Shown here: positions 1 through 7,381 of the stretch, one piece after another
How positions within the stretch are numbered: the first letter of the stretch is position 1
Layout: each line of letters opens with the position of its first letter
From: Candidatus Pacearchaeota archaeon
GTDB lineage: Archaea > Nanobdellota > Nanobdellia > Pacearchaeales > GW2011-AR1
Assembly: GCA_018221285.1 (NCBI GenBank)
Contig: JAAOYJ010000003.1
Location: forward strand, 23,030-87,029
DNA length: 64,000 bases
Direction of reading: 5' to 3'
Program-made: the position numbers and the translations under genes
Notes under the pieces: generated by a model
The model's database searches: none
Seen by the model: the letters and a program-made list of their open reading frames with translations, nothing else
What the model was told of the DNA's origin: nothing

Positions 1-581
1 GAAGAATAAGGAATTTAAGAGACTATGTTGTACCAAAGAAAAAGATCATTTGTAAGATTCTAAGAATATCGCCGAATGGAAATATAGATTTATCTTTGAG
101 AAGGGTTACAAAAAAAGAGCAACAAGAGATAAGAGATTCAAACAAACAAGAAAAAAGTTCTAAAAGTATTTTAAAAAGTGTCTTAGGAGATAAATCAAAA
201 GATGTTGTTAATGAAATATTGGAACAAGACAAAGTAAGTAATTTTCTTCAAGAAGCAAAAGAAAATTCTAAAAATTTAGAAAAGATCGTAGGCAAGGATG
301 ATGCAAAAAAAATTTTAGATATCCTAAACACTCAAAAACAAAAGAAGGCGGTTGTTAAAAAAACAATTTCTTTGACAACAAGCAAACCCAATGGACTTGA
401 ATTAATTAAGAAAATTTTAGGAAAGATAAAGGAAGCAGAAATCAGATACATCTCTGCAGGAAAATACTCTGTTAAAACAGAAGCTTCAGACATAAAAACT
501 GCAGATAACATGTTAAAAGAAGTTTTATCCAAGATTGAAAAAACTGCGAAAAAAGAACACGTCGAATTTGGAATCAAGTGA
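1..581 (+). CDS. eif2a: Translation initiation factor aIF2 subunit alpha, 5' end cut by window edge
   Basis: The reading frame is open from base 3 to the stop at 579-581, so about 192 C-terminal residues are present and the start lies outside the window. The first visible residues (IRNLRDYV, then DLSLRRVT) are the end of the S1/OB-fold domain of aIF2-alpha. A helical middle follows, then the C-terminal alpha-beta domain (RYISAGKYSVKTEASD) that contacts the gamma subunit in this family. aIF2 is the heterotrimer that delivers initiator Met-tRNA to the small ribosomal subunit. The nop10 gene about 0.9 kb downstream fits a common archaeal order (aIF2-alpha then nop10), although two small genes are inserted here. 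An ATG-like start inside the window is not the true start. Confidence 0.9.
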   Translation, partial: RIRNLRDYVVPKKKIICKILRISPNGNIDLSLRRVTKKEQQEIRDSNKQEKSSKSILKSVLGDKSKDVVNEILEQDKVSNFLQEAKENSKNLEKIVGKDDAKKILDILNTQKQKKAVVKKTISLTTSKPNGLELIKKILGKIKEAEIRYISAGKYSVKTEASDIKTADNMLKEVLSKIEKTAKKEHVEFGIK

Positions 582-609
582 TTCTTTAGTTATAACACGT
601 CAACAAAAA

Positions 610-620
610 GCTTAAATACT
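610..620 (+). promoter_or_regulatory. TATA box of the Nudix-like gene
   Basis: GCTTAAATACT ends 20 nt before the ATG at 640, with the box centre about 25 nt upstream. This is the spacing for an archaeal leaderless transcript. No Shine-Dalgarno precedes the ATG. Confidence 0.5.
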
Positions 621-639
621 TACAAAAAGGCAAAGAATT

Positions 640-1038
640 ATGGACAAAGAAAACTTTAATGTTATCATTCTAGGAATAATCTTCAATCCCAAAGAAAAGA
701 AAATCTTGATCGGAAAAAGGGAAAATGGTTCTGAAGGAAGTTGGGAATTCCCAGGCGGAAAAGCAATCCACAGAGAGGATGTTGACAAAACTCTAAAAAG
801 ACATTCTAAAGCCAAAACAGGTTATGTTGTAAAAAACCTTGGAACTTTCTTTTCAGAAAACTCTTCTGAAAAAGACGATTTAATATTAATTTATTTTCTG
901 ACAGAAGTATTTGAAGGTGAAGAAAAACCAGGTGATGATTTTGTCGAACTAAAATGGATTCATCCAAAAGAGTTAGGAGATTATTTGACAACTTCAGCCC
1001 ACAAAAAACTAAAAGAATATTTAACAGATTTAGTTTAA
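640..1038 (+). CDS. Nudix-fold protein with degenerate Nudix box
   Basis: A 132-residue single-domain protein with Nudix architecture: an N-terminal beta-strand, the GSWEFPGGK entry to the Nudix box around residues 30-38, and a late strand-helix (VELKWIHPKEL). Nudix hydrolases cleave nucleoside diphosphates linked to another moiety. In the box GX5EX7REUXEEXGU, the REUXEE part here reads RHSKAK before TG, so the metal-binding glutamates are missing. The fold is recognisable but hydrolase activity is doubtful; it may bind nucleotides without cleaving them. It has its own promoter and is monocistronic. Confidence 0.75.
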   Translation: MDKENFNVIILGIIFNPKEKKILIGKRENGSEGSWEFPGGKAIHREDVDKTLKRHSKAKTGYVVKNLGTFFSENSSEKDDLILIYFLTEVFEGEEKPGDDFVELKWIHPKELGDYLTTSAHKKLKEYLTDLV

Positions 1039-1149
1039 TTCTGAATTGCTCATTCTCTTCGAGAATTCGGGATAAAAAGTAGCTAACTAAAAAATAACAA
1101 TTTAAGAGTTACTCAATTGTGTTATGCGAAGTTAATCTATTAACTACTC

Positions 1150-1181
1150 CGCGCGTCAGCGCGTACGGGAGGGTGGGAGGG
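1150..1181 (+). repeat. GC-rich hairpin plus G-quadruplex element, copy A
   Basis: In an otherwise AT-rich intergenic gap, CGCGC-GTCA-GCGCG (1150-1163) forms a 5-bp stem. After TAC comes GGGAGGGTGGGAGGG (1167-1181), a canonical G-quadruplex motif with 1-nt loops. The same order, hairpin then four G-triplets, occurs at 37161-37194 and 47058-47091. Copy A differs in sequence from the other two but shares their architecture. The rest of the 1039-1229 gap holds only the promoter of the next gene. Confidence 0.6.
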
Positions 1182-1229
1182 ACAAAGTTGAGCAGGTAAA
1201 TTTTTATATTGTTCTTTTCTTTGAATTTC

Positions 1230-1466
1230 ATGAAACTAAAAAAATGGAAATTGCCTATTCAGATAATACTCCTTCTCACAATATTGATGTTATGGGCAAG
1301 TGCAAGTTGGGATATAATATACCTTACCCTAAATGGAAAAGTAAATAAAATAATTATGGGCATTATCCATATTGTCTTAATCTTTATTATTATAGAAATT
1401 TTACTTAGAAAAACAGAACCTGGAATGTACATTGATAATAAAATTTTCAAAAGAAACGGAAACTAA
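1230..1466 (+). CDS. Small two-helix membrane protein
   Basis: A 78-residue protein with a basic N-terminus (MKLKKWK) and two hydrophobic helices (about residues 8-32 and 39-60), ending in a polar tail. I do not recognise a family. I chose the ATG at 1230 over an upstream TTG because the TATA-like TTTTTATATT at 1201-1210 lies about 25 nt before it. The stop is 2 nt before nop10, so the two are probably cotranscribed. Confidence 0.6.
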   Translation: MKLKKWKLPIQIILLLTILMLWASASWDIIYLTLNGKVNKIIMGIIHIVLIFIIIEILLRKTEPGMYIDNKIFKRNGN

Positions 1467-1468
1467 AG

Positions 1469-1603
1469 ATGCCAAAAAAACTCAAAAAGTGTAAGGACTG
1501 CAAAACATATACTCTAAAAGACATTTGTAAAAAATGCGAATCTCAGACAACGAATGCCCATTATAAATTTGTTAGAATTCGGGATGTTCAGAAATCAAAA
1601 TGA
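1469..1603 (+). CDS. nop10: H/ACA ribonucleoprotein component Nop10
   Basis: A 44-residue basic protein starting MPKKLKKCKDCKTYTLKDIC. It has the two CxxC-type knuckles of Nop10 (CKDC and CKKC) and the family pattern of Cys pair, YTL, Cys pair, then an A-H motif (TTNAH). In archaea Nop10 is part of the H/ACA guide-RNP with Cbf5, Gar1 and L7Ae, which pseudouridylates rRNA. Nearness to aIF2-alpha matches the conserved archaeal order. The C-terminus is short compared with typical 55-60 residue homologues. It starts 2 nt after the preceding stop. Confidence 0.85.
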   Translation: MPKKLKKCKDCKTYTLKDICKKCESQTTNAHYKFVRIRDVQKSK

Positions 1604-1636
1604 CTTTTCTGGAACAATAATTAATTTAAAGTATTA

Positions 1637-1954
1637 ATGTTAGATAATAAAATGGTCACAGAATACACAGGAACAATTCACTGGATTTATGGGGAGAAGA
1701 AATGGCATGAAAAAAAAGGAAACTATAAAATTCATGGACACAAAGATGAAGAAATAAAATTTTTTGCAGAATCAGATAAAGAAGCATTAAAAACAGTACT
1801 AGGAAGGGCAAGAGAAAAAATTAATAATTCTAAACTACCAGGGAGACCAATATTCGGAACAATCGAACTTTTTTTGAAAAAATTAGAATCTGCAAAGAGA
1901 GAGGTTTCATTAGAAAACATTAAAACTGACATGTCAAAACCTGTCTTCAATTAA
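1637..1954 (+). CDS. Hypothetical protein, 105 aa
   Basis: A soluble, charged protein with a Trp/Tyr-rich N-terminal half (IHWIYGEKKWHEKKGNYKIH), an ESDKEAL helix and a helical C-terminus. I do not recognise it. It ends converging on the EndoQ-like gene with a 4-nt overlap of stop regions. The ATG at 1637 is preceded by AT-rich sequence (ATTTAAAG) that could be a weak TATA element. Confidence 0.55.
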   Translation: MLDNKMVTEYTGTIHWIYGEKKWHEKKGNYKIHGHKDEEIKFFAESDKEALKTVLGRAREKINNSKLPGRPIFGTIELFLKKLESAKREVSLENIKTDMSKPVFN

Positions 1955-3168
1955 AATAAAGTCTCCTGCCCATCTCCAACCTGTGCAACACCATATTCTC
2001 CATCAAATCCTGGCTTAACAGTTACGTTCCCTTTTCTATTCTTCAGAATCAAAGCAATCAATTTACAGTCGACATCTGCCTTAACAAAATCATCTCTTGA
2101 AACATCCAACAAAATATTAAACTCATTGCCAAACTCCCTAATCAAATTATTATAGACATCCCAAACTTTCTTACTCTGCATACCAAAACCTAAATTCAAT
2201 GTAATTAATTCATGCAACGGAAGAAGTGTATAAAAAGGTTTTTTGATCTGATGATTGCTCTCTTCGTTTGTAAGTTCTTCAACCCGATATTCGACACCAA
2301 TAACTAATGGCTTTCCACACTTCGGACAATTTCCATCTAACTCTCTTGTCTTCTTAGGATCACAAGAAAAATCGCAATTCCTATGCCCATCCCAATGATA
2401 CTTGCCATAAGCAGGGTCAGTCTCAATCGTTGCTATAAAATCATTTTCACGAATCTGCCTAATTACTTCTTTATACGAATCACATTTTTGAAAAATAGTT
2501 GCCTCTCTTCCCATTCTAAAAGGCCAAAAACTATGCGCATCTGAAAAACTAACAATAGACTTATTCTCCAAATCCTTTATCTTCCAATTCATTTCAGGGT
2601 CAGACGACATCCCAGTTTCAATCGCATGCACATTATCAAACTGATCTCCAAAAGCCTCTTTCATAGAATCAAAACCAGATTTACTCCCAAACAAACTAAA
2701 CCATGGGGTCCAAATATGCGCAGGAATAACTTCAATCTCTTTCGAAATCTTCATCATATCCTCAACAAATTCTCCAGCAGGAATTTTAAAAATCGGCCGA
2801 CCATCATAATCCCGACGACCTTTTGTATCCAAATATCCATTAATCTTTTCAGCAACCTCAATCGACGGAACCAAAATAACTAAATGCATTCTTCTTCCTC
2901 TTCCTTGTGTATAAATCAAACTTATCTCTCCAGAAATTATAAATGGGAAATCATCAAGATAGTAAAATCCTTTTCCCCTATCCTCCAACTTCTCTTTAAT
3001 CTCCTCGATCCAAACTGGATGTGTAAAATCTCCAGTCCCCAAAAGATGCAATCCTTTGATCTTCGCCCATTTCACTAAATTCTCAAAAGTAATATTCCGA
3101 CTACACGCCTGAGAAAACCGTGAGTGAATATGCAAATCGCTAATCATCCAATTTTCTTTTTGAATCAT
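1951..3168 (-). CDS. Endonuclease Q-like PHP-domain nuclease
   Basis: About 405 residues. The N-terminal PHP domain begins DLHIHSRFS, followed by WAKIKGLHLLGTGDFTHPVW, which is very close to archaeal EndoQ. Metal-binding His/Asp motifs follow (IPAHIWTPWF, FSDAHSFWP), then a Cys4-type zinc site (CDFSC ... CPKCGK) typical of EndoQ. EndoQ incises DNA 5' of deaminated bases (uracil, hypoxanthine). The protein ends QETLF, which resembles the start of an archaeal PCNA-interacting peptide; EndoQ is known to work with PCNA. The start at 3168 places the ATG about 25 nt from a TATA box at 3190-3198. MISDLH at 3147 is the alternative. Confidence 0.8.
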   Translation of the reverse strand: MIQKENWMISDLHIHSRFSQACSRNITFENLVKWAKIKGLHLLGTGDFTHPVWIEEIKEKLEDRGKGFYYLDDFPFIISGEISLIYTQGRGRRMHLVILVPSIEVAEKINGYLDTKGRRDYDGRPIFKIPAGEFVEDMMKISKEIEVIPAHIWTPWFSLFGSKSGFDSMKEAFGDQFDNVHAIETGMSSDPEMNWKIKDLENKSIVSFSDAHSFWPFRMGREATIFQKCDSYKEVIRQIRENDFIATIETDPAYGKYHWDGHRNCDFSCDPKKTRELDGNCPKCGKPLVIGVEYRVEELTNEESNHQIKKPFYTLLPLHELITLNLGFGMQSKKVWDVYNNLIREFGNEFNILLDVSRDDFVKADVDCKLIALILKNRKGNVTVKPGFDGEYGVAQVGDGQETLF

Positions 3169-3189
3169 TCTATTAATTAAAAAACACAT

Positions 3190-3198
3190 TTTATAAAT
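3190..3198. promoter_or_regulatory. Single symmetric TATA box between divergent leaderless genes
   Basis: TTTATAAAT contains the palindrome TTATAA centred at 3193.5. The forward gene starts at 3219 and the reverse gene at 3168, each 25.5 nt from that centre. No other TATA-like box lies in the 50-nt gap, so one box may direct leaderless transcription both ways. Confidence 0.55.
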
Positions 3199-3218
3199 CT
3201 TAACAATTAGTTATCTTT

Positions 3219-4127
3219 ATGCTTAAAAAATTCAAACACTATTTTCTCAACCTAATTTTAATTTGGCTTGCAATATTATTCTACAAAACAAATGACTACT
3301 ATCTTAACTTCCTAAGAAGTGAAACTCAAACGATAATATTATTCCTTGCTTTAATATATACTATTTTTGGATTTCTATATTATCTCTTAACACCATCGAG
3401 AAAAACAAAAAAATCAGTGGCAACTTCAATTTTATTTATGTTAGTAAAAATCTTCTTCCTTCCTTTAATGCTAAACTTCACACTCAATAACCTCGGAGCA
3501 TTCAAACATCAATTCGCATCTCTCACAATTAATTCCTTTCTAACAATCAACAGTTTCAACACAATCTTATTCCCCTTTCTTCTAACAACAATTTTCTTAA
3601 TCGACACTTTATGGTTCTCGTTTGGCTACGCATTTGAAGCAGGTTTCCTAAAAAACACAATCCGCTCAGTAGAACCAACAATCCTCGGATGGGCAGTCGC
3701 ACTAATCTGCTACCCTCCTTTCAATTCCTTTGCTGTAAAATACATTGATTGGTACGCGAATGACACAGTCTTCTTTTTCAACAACCCCATAACTTTCGCC
3801 ATAAGAATAATAATTATCTTATCACTAATAGTTTATGTCAGTGCAACACTTGCTCTTGGAACAAAATGCTCTAACCTAACAAACCGAGGAATTGTCTCCA
3901 GAGGACCTTACGCAATCATACGTCATCCAGCATACATCTCAAAAAACCTCGCATGGTGGCTTACAATCATCCCAATAGCATCTCCATTCGCAATCCTAAG
4001 CATGGGAGCATGGTCTTTCATATACCATCTAAGAACAATCACTGAAGAACGCCACCTCTCAAAAGACCCTGATTACATAGAATACAAAAAGAAAGTAAAA
4101 TATAGATATATCCCAGGAATTTATTGA
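3219..4127 (+). CDS. Membrane methyltransferase, isoprenylcysteine/phospholipid type (ICMT/PEMT family)
   Basis: A 302-residue polytopic membrane protein with about seven hydrophobic segments. The C-terminal part carries the family SAM-binding signature: RGPYAIIRHPAYISKNLAWW around residues 228-247, then ITEERHLSKDPDYIEYKKKV near the end. These enzymes methylate lipids or prenylated cysteines at the membrane using SAM; the substrate here cannot be told. It is divergent from the EndoQ-like gene, probably sharing one TATA box. Confidence 0.75.
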   Translation: MLKKFKHYFLNLILIWLAILFYKTNDYYLNFLRSETQTIILFLALIYTIFGFLYYLLTPSRKTKKSVATSILFMLVKIFFLPLMLNFTLNNLGAFKHQFASLTINSFLTINSFNTILFPFLLTTIFLIDTLWFSFGYAFEAGFLKNTIRSVEPTILGWAVALICYPPFNSFAVKYIDWYANDTVFFFNNPITFAIRIIIILSLIVYVSATLALGTKCSNLTNRGIVSRGPYAIIRHPAYISKNLAWWLTIIPIASPFAILSMGAWSFIYHLRTITEERHLSKDPDYIEYKKKVKYRYIPGIY

Positions 4128-4139
4128 GAGATAATAATT

Positions 4140-6038
4140 TTATTTTGTATAAGTTTTGCTTCTTTTCTTCACAATAACCACACCAACAATCACTGCCAAA
4201 ATAATCGCTAGCAAAATTATTCCTATTAGAACATACACTTTAGTTAAATTTTTTTCTGGTTCTGGCTCTGGTTCTGGCGCTGGTTCAGGTTCTGGAGGAG
4301 TTACATCTTCAGCAGTACTTTCAACAACTACCTCTTCTGGAATAAGTTCATTCAAATATTTGATTGTAAGATTTGCTTTTCCACTAACTATCTCATTCAA
4401 CTTAACATAAATATCATAATAACCATCTTCATCAAAATCCATTTTGACATCTTCTCCTCCTTCTAAATTAACTTGAACAGGATCGCTTGCAATTTCTATT
4501 TTTGCAGAAGTCTCTGTTAATTCTCTTACTCCAATAAAATGTTCCTCATCATTAAATTTAATTTTAACTCTTTCTTTTACTCTCAAACCTCCTCCACTAA
4601 AACTAGATGTCTCAATTTTCTCAATCTCTTTAAACTCTTGTCCTGTTTGAGGAATTGTTTTTGAATAAGTGAATGTTGAAGTTGTTGCTCCCCCTCCTGA
4701 AGAACTACTAGAACTACTATCACTATCTTGACCTTGGAGAGTATAATAGACAGTTGTACCCGCAAAATTTCCAGCATAATCTGTAACACTACATGAATAT
4801 GAAAATGTTCCTGAAAGAGCCGTCGACGGCGTTGAAGTTGCAGAGGTGAGAGCACCATTAATCCCAGAAACTGAATCAGAACCTCCACAAGTACATGTAA
4901 CAACATCTCCTGTCACAGCCGTGGAAGGAGTGCATGAAGCAGAAGGTGTTGGCGCAGTTGTATCAACCCTCAAAGTTCTGTTTACAATTGACCAATTACC
5001 ATTGCTAGCGGTATCATTACAATAAACTCCCCAAATATAAATTCCGTCTACAATTCCTGAAACAGTTATATTCCAAAAAGAATCATTTAAAATAGATGCA
5101 TTGGTTTGATTTGCCTGCCATCCTGAAGACCAGTTTCCATAAAGAACTCCTTTACTAAGACTATAAACATCTACACATTTTAAATCAAAAACAACATCAG
5201 CACTTGAACTATTAGAATCATTCACAGGATTTGTGCCCATAGAAGCTGTTGGTGATGTAATGTCATATTTAATTGTGATATATTCAGATTTATTAACATT
5301 TCCTGCACTATCGTTTGCAGAAACAGTAATATTATATATTCCCCCTTCAGCTAATACTAAATCATTTAGAGTTGCATTCCAATAATCTCCTGCGAAGTTT
5401 GTTGCTTGCAGCCAAGAGACTTGCGTTCCATTTGAAACATTAAAGAAAACCGTACTTACACCAACAGTATCACTAATTGTAACATTTATCACTTGGGCTA
5501 AAGAGATATTAGCATTATTAGGAGGTGTATTAAATGCGGTTACGGCTGGCTCAGTTGTATCATTGACTTCAAAAGAAAGGTTAGATTCATAACTAGCAGT
5601 TACATTTGTTGTTCTAACCGTAATGTTATATGTTCCTGGAGCTGTACAAGTTGTGTTAAACCAGAAAAATTTCGACTCACTTGCATTAATAACATAACCA
5701 GTTGCATTTGTCCAACTTAGAATATTACTATTATTAAGAAAATCGTCTACAGCAGAAGAATTAACAGAACCAGCACTTGAACCATCAGTAGCTAAAACAA
5801 ACGTACATGATGCCGCAGATGGTAAAGTAATATTAACTGAAGTTATATTAGCTGTTTGCAGTGTATCTGTATTATTAACAGTTATATTAAATAAATTGCT
5901 AACATCTTCATCAACTGAAAAAGAAGTTCCTCCAGATGATGTTGTAATGGTATGCGCTGCAAAAACAAAATACATTGACAAAATCACAATTGAAAATATA
6001 AATGTCCCAATAACTAAGATATCTCTTTTATCAACCAT
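4140..6038 (-). CDS. Anchored surface protein with Ig-like repeats and Pro-Glu stalk
   Basis: About 632 residues: an N-terminal hydrophobic signal/anchor (ILVIGTFIFSIVILSMYFVFA), then at least three Ig-like repeats dense in NxS/T sequons, a Ser/Gly linker, another beta domain, a repeated Pro-Glu stalk and a C-terminal membrane helix with a basic tail. This is the pattern of an archaeal S-layer-like or adhesin protein displayed outside the cell. Start at 6038 (MVDKRD) is chosen from a TATA box at 6069-6079; longer starts at 6056 and 6092 exist. The stalk is encoded by a degenerate hexanucleotide repeat around 4255-4295. Confidence 0.75.
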   Translation of the reverse strand: MVDKRDILVIGTFIFSIVILSMYFVFAAHTITTSSGGTSFSVDEDVSNLFNITVNNTDTLQTANITSVNITLPSAASCTFVLATDGSSAGSVNSSAVDDFLNNSNILSWTNATGYVINASESKFFWFNTTCTAPGTYNITVRTTNVTASYESNLSFEVNDTTEPAVTAFNTPPNNANISLAQVINVTISDTVGVSTVFFNVSNGTQVSWLQATNFAGDYWNATLNDLVLAEGGIYNITVSANDSAGNVNKSEYITIKYDITSPTASMGTNPVNDSNSSSADVVFDLKCVDVYSLSKGVLYGNWSSGWQANQTNASILNDSFWNITVSGIVDGIYIWGVYCNDTASNGNWSIVNRTLRVDTTAPTPSASCTPSTAVTGDVVTCTCGGSDSVSGINGALTSATSTPSTALSGTFSYSCSVTDYAGNFAGTTVYYTLQGQDSDSSSSSSSGGGATTSTFTYSKTIPQTGQEFKEIEKIETSSFSGGGLRVKERVKIKFNDEEHFIGVRELTETSAKIEIASDPVQVNLEGGEDVKMDFDEDGYYDIYVKLNEIVSGKANLTIKYLNELIPEEVVVESTAEDVTPPEPEPAPEPEPEPEKNLTKVYVLIGIILLAIILAVIVGVVIVKKRSKTYTK

Positions 6039-6068
6039 CTTTTTATTACTCTTCATCAGAGAAATCTC

Positions 6069-6102
6069 GTTTATAAAACTTTTCAACAACAAATTTTATA
6101 AA
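6069..6102. promoter_or_regulatory. Divergent TATA boxes for the surface protein and ndk
   Basis: GTTTATAAAAC (6069-6079) lies about 36 nt upstream of the reverse gene start at 6038. TTTATAAAC (6094-6102) lies about 25 nt upstream of ndk at 6123. Each gene thus appears to have its own box. Confidence 0.5.
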
Positions 6103-6122
6103 CTCCTCAACAAAATAATACT

Positions 6123-6635
6123 ATGGAAAAACAAAGGACATTGGTTTTGATCAAACCTGATGGAGTAGTTAGAAGTCTTATTGGAAAAATTATCATGCGT
6201 TTTGAAGATGCTGGTTTGAAAATTGTAGGGATGAAAATGGTCTGGATAAATGAAAAATTCGCAAGAAAACATTATCGAGCAGACTTGGATGAAAGATACA
6301 AAGAGGTTGAAGAAAAATATGGCAGAAATGTAAGAAATGAATTAGTAAGATATATTAAAGAAGGCCCAGTAATAGCATTTGTATTAGAAGGTATTGATGT
6401 AATAAAAGTCGTGAGAAAAATCACAGGATCAACTTACCCTAATGAATCTCCTTCAGGAACAATACGAGGAGATTTTGCACATATATCAAAAGATTTTGCA
6501 AACGCAAATAATGTAATGGTCAAAAACCTAATCCACGCATCAGAAGATCCTGAAGGCGCAAAGATAGAAATTGAATTATGGTTCTCTCCTGAAGAACTCC
6601 ATTCTTACAAAACAGTTCATGATATTTTAATGTAA
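6123..6635 (+). CDS. ndk: Nucleoside diphosphate kinase
   Basis: A 170-residue protein matching NDK end to end: the N-terminal strand TLVLIKPDGVVR, the KxxTGSTYPNESPSGTIRGDF nucleotide-binding region and the active-site His segment NLIHASEDPEGAKIEIELWF. NDK transfers the gamma-phosphate between nucleoside triphosphates and diphosphates through a phospho-histidine. It is about 20 residues longer than most NDKs, mainly through an insertion around residues 55-80. It has its own TATA box and probably a leaderless transcript. Confidence 0.95.
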   Translation: MEKQRTLVLIKPDGVVRSLIGKIIMRFEDAGLKIVGMKMVWINEKFARKHYRADLDERYKEVEEKYGRNVRNELVRYIKEGPVIAFVLEGIDVIKVVRKITGSTYPNESPSGTIRGDFAHISKDFANANNVMVKNLIHASEDPEGAKIEIELWFSPEELHSYKTVHDILM

Positions 6636-6824
6636 TTACTTCAAACCTACTTGTTTCGCTAAATTATCTAATTGGGAACTAACATCAACTACTTCATCAG
6701 AATATTGTGAATTATCACTATAAAATAAATGGTCTGGAACTCTTTCATTATCTCCTGGGAAACGCTGCCCATAATCAGCCCTAAATTTTTCTGTTTTTAA
6801 AATATCTCTTAAAATTAACACCAT
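6636..6824 (-). CDS. Hypothetical protein, 62 aa
   Basis: A small acidic protein (MVLILRDILKTEKFRADYG start). I do not recognise it. I chose the ATG at 6824 because a TATA-like TTTATATAAAT run lies about 20-30 nt upstream (6843-6855). Its stop abuts the ndk stop. Confidence 0.45.
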   Translation of the reverse strand: MVLILRDILKTEKFRADYGQRFPGDNERVPDHLFYSDNSQYSDEVVDVSSQLDNLAKQVGLK

Positions 6825-6868
6825 CTTATTATTACTAACCCTCTTATTTATATAAACTTTTATGTGAT

Positions 6869-7381
6869 TTAATAAGAACGAACATTCCACAACATATCAA
6901 AAAAAGCTTTTTCTGCTTTATCTCTTAAACCTTCAACAACACATTGCTTTCCAGCAATCCTCTCAAAATGTTTTCTAACTACTTTGGCAGGCACTCTATC
7001 AGGAGTTATATCTATATGTTCCATATCAACATTTTCTAATAAACGTTTTTTCTTTTCATCCCAAGCTTCCACAACAACAGGACCATTATATAAATAAGCT
7101 TGATAAGTAGTCATTAATTGTTTTTCTTCAGCAAAAGAGTAACATATAAATTTCTTAAATGGGGGAGAGCCATCAGTTGTACCTCTTCCATCAACAGCCC
7201 AAATTAAAGCAATCTCTGGAATTGCTGGAACGATATCTAATGAAACTTTATCATCAGGATAACCCCATTCAGAATTAATAGCTCTTAATAGCCTTTTATC
7301 AGAATCTTTATCATACTTTGTAAGAGCAAATCCCTGCACTTCTGTATCTCCATTAATTTTCCAATATGTCATCTTATTCAT
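6869..7381 (-). CDS. Hypothetical protein coupled to radA
   Basis: About 170 residues, soluble, starting MNKMTYWKINGDTEVQGF, with a WxVDGRGTTDG loop in the middle. I do not recognise the family. The ATG at 7381 overlaps the end of radA by 8 nt and has an AGGGG-like sequence 7 nt before it. An alternative ATG at 7372 lies 1 nt after the radA stop. Position argues for cotranscription and possible coupling with radA, but that does not establish a repair role. Confidence 0.65.
   Translation of the reverse strand: MNKMTYWKINGDTEVQGFALTKYDKDSDKRLLRAINSEWGYPDDKVSLDIVPAIPEIALIWAVDGRGTTDGSPPFKKFICYSFAEEKQLMTTYQAYLYNGPVVVEAWDEKKKRLLENVDMEHIDITPDRVPAKVVRKHFERIAGKQCVVEGLRDKAEKAFFDMLWNVRSY

Noticed and set aside
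4255..4295. Tandem GGTTCTGGCTCT-type repeat considered as a mobile or regulatory repeat
   Set aside because: It codes a Pro-Glu stalk on the minus strand in frame. Protein-level low complexity explains it.
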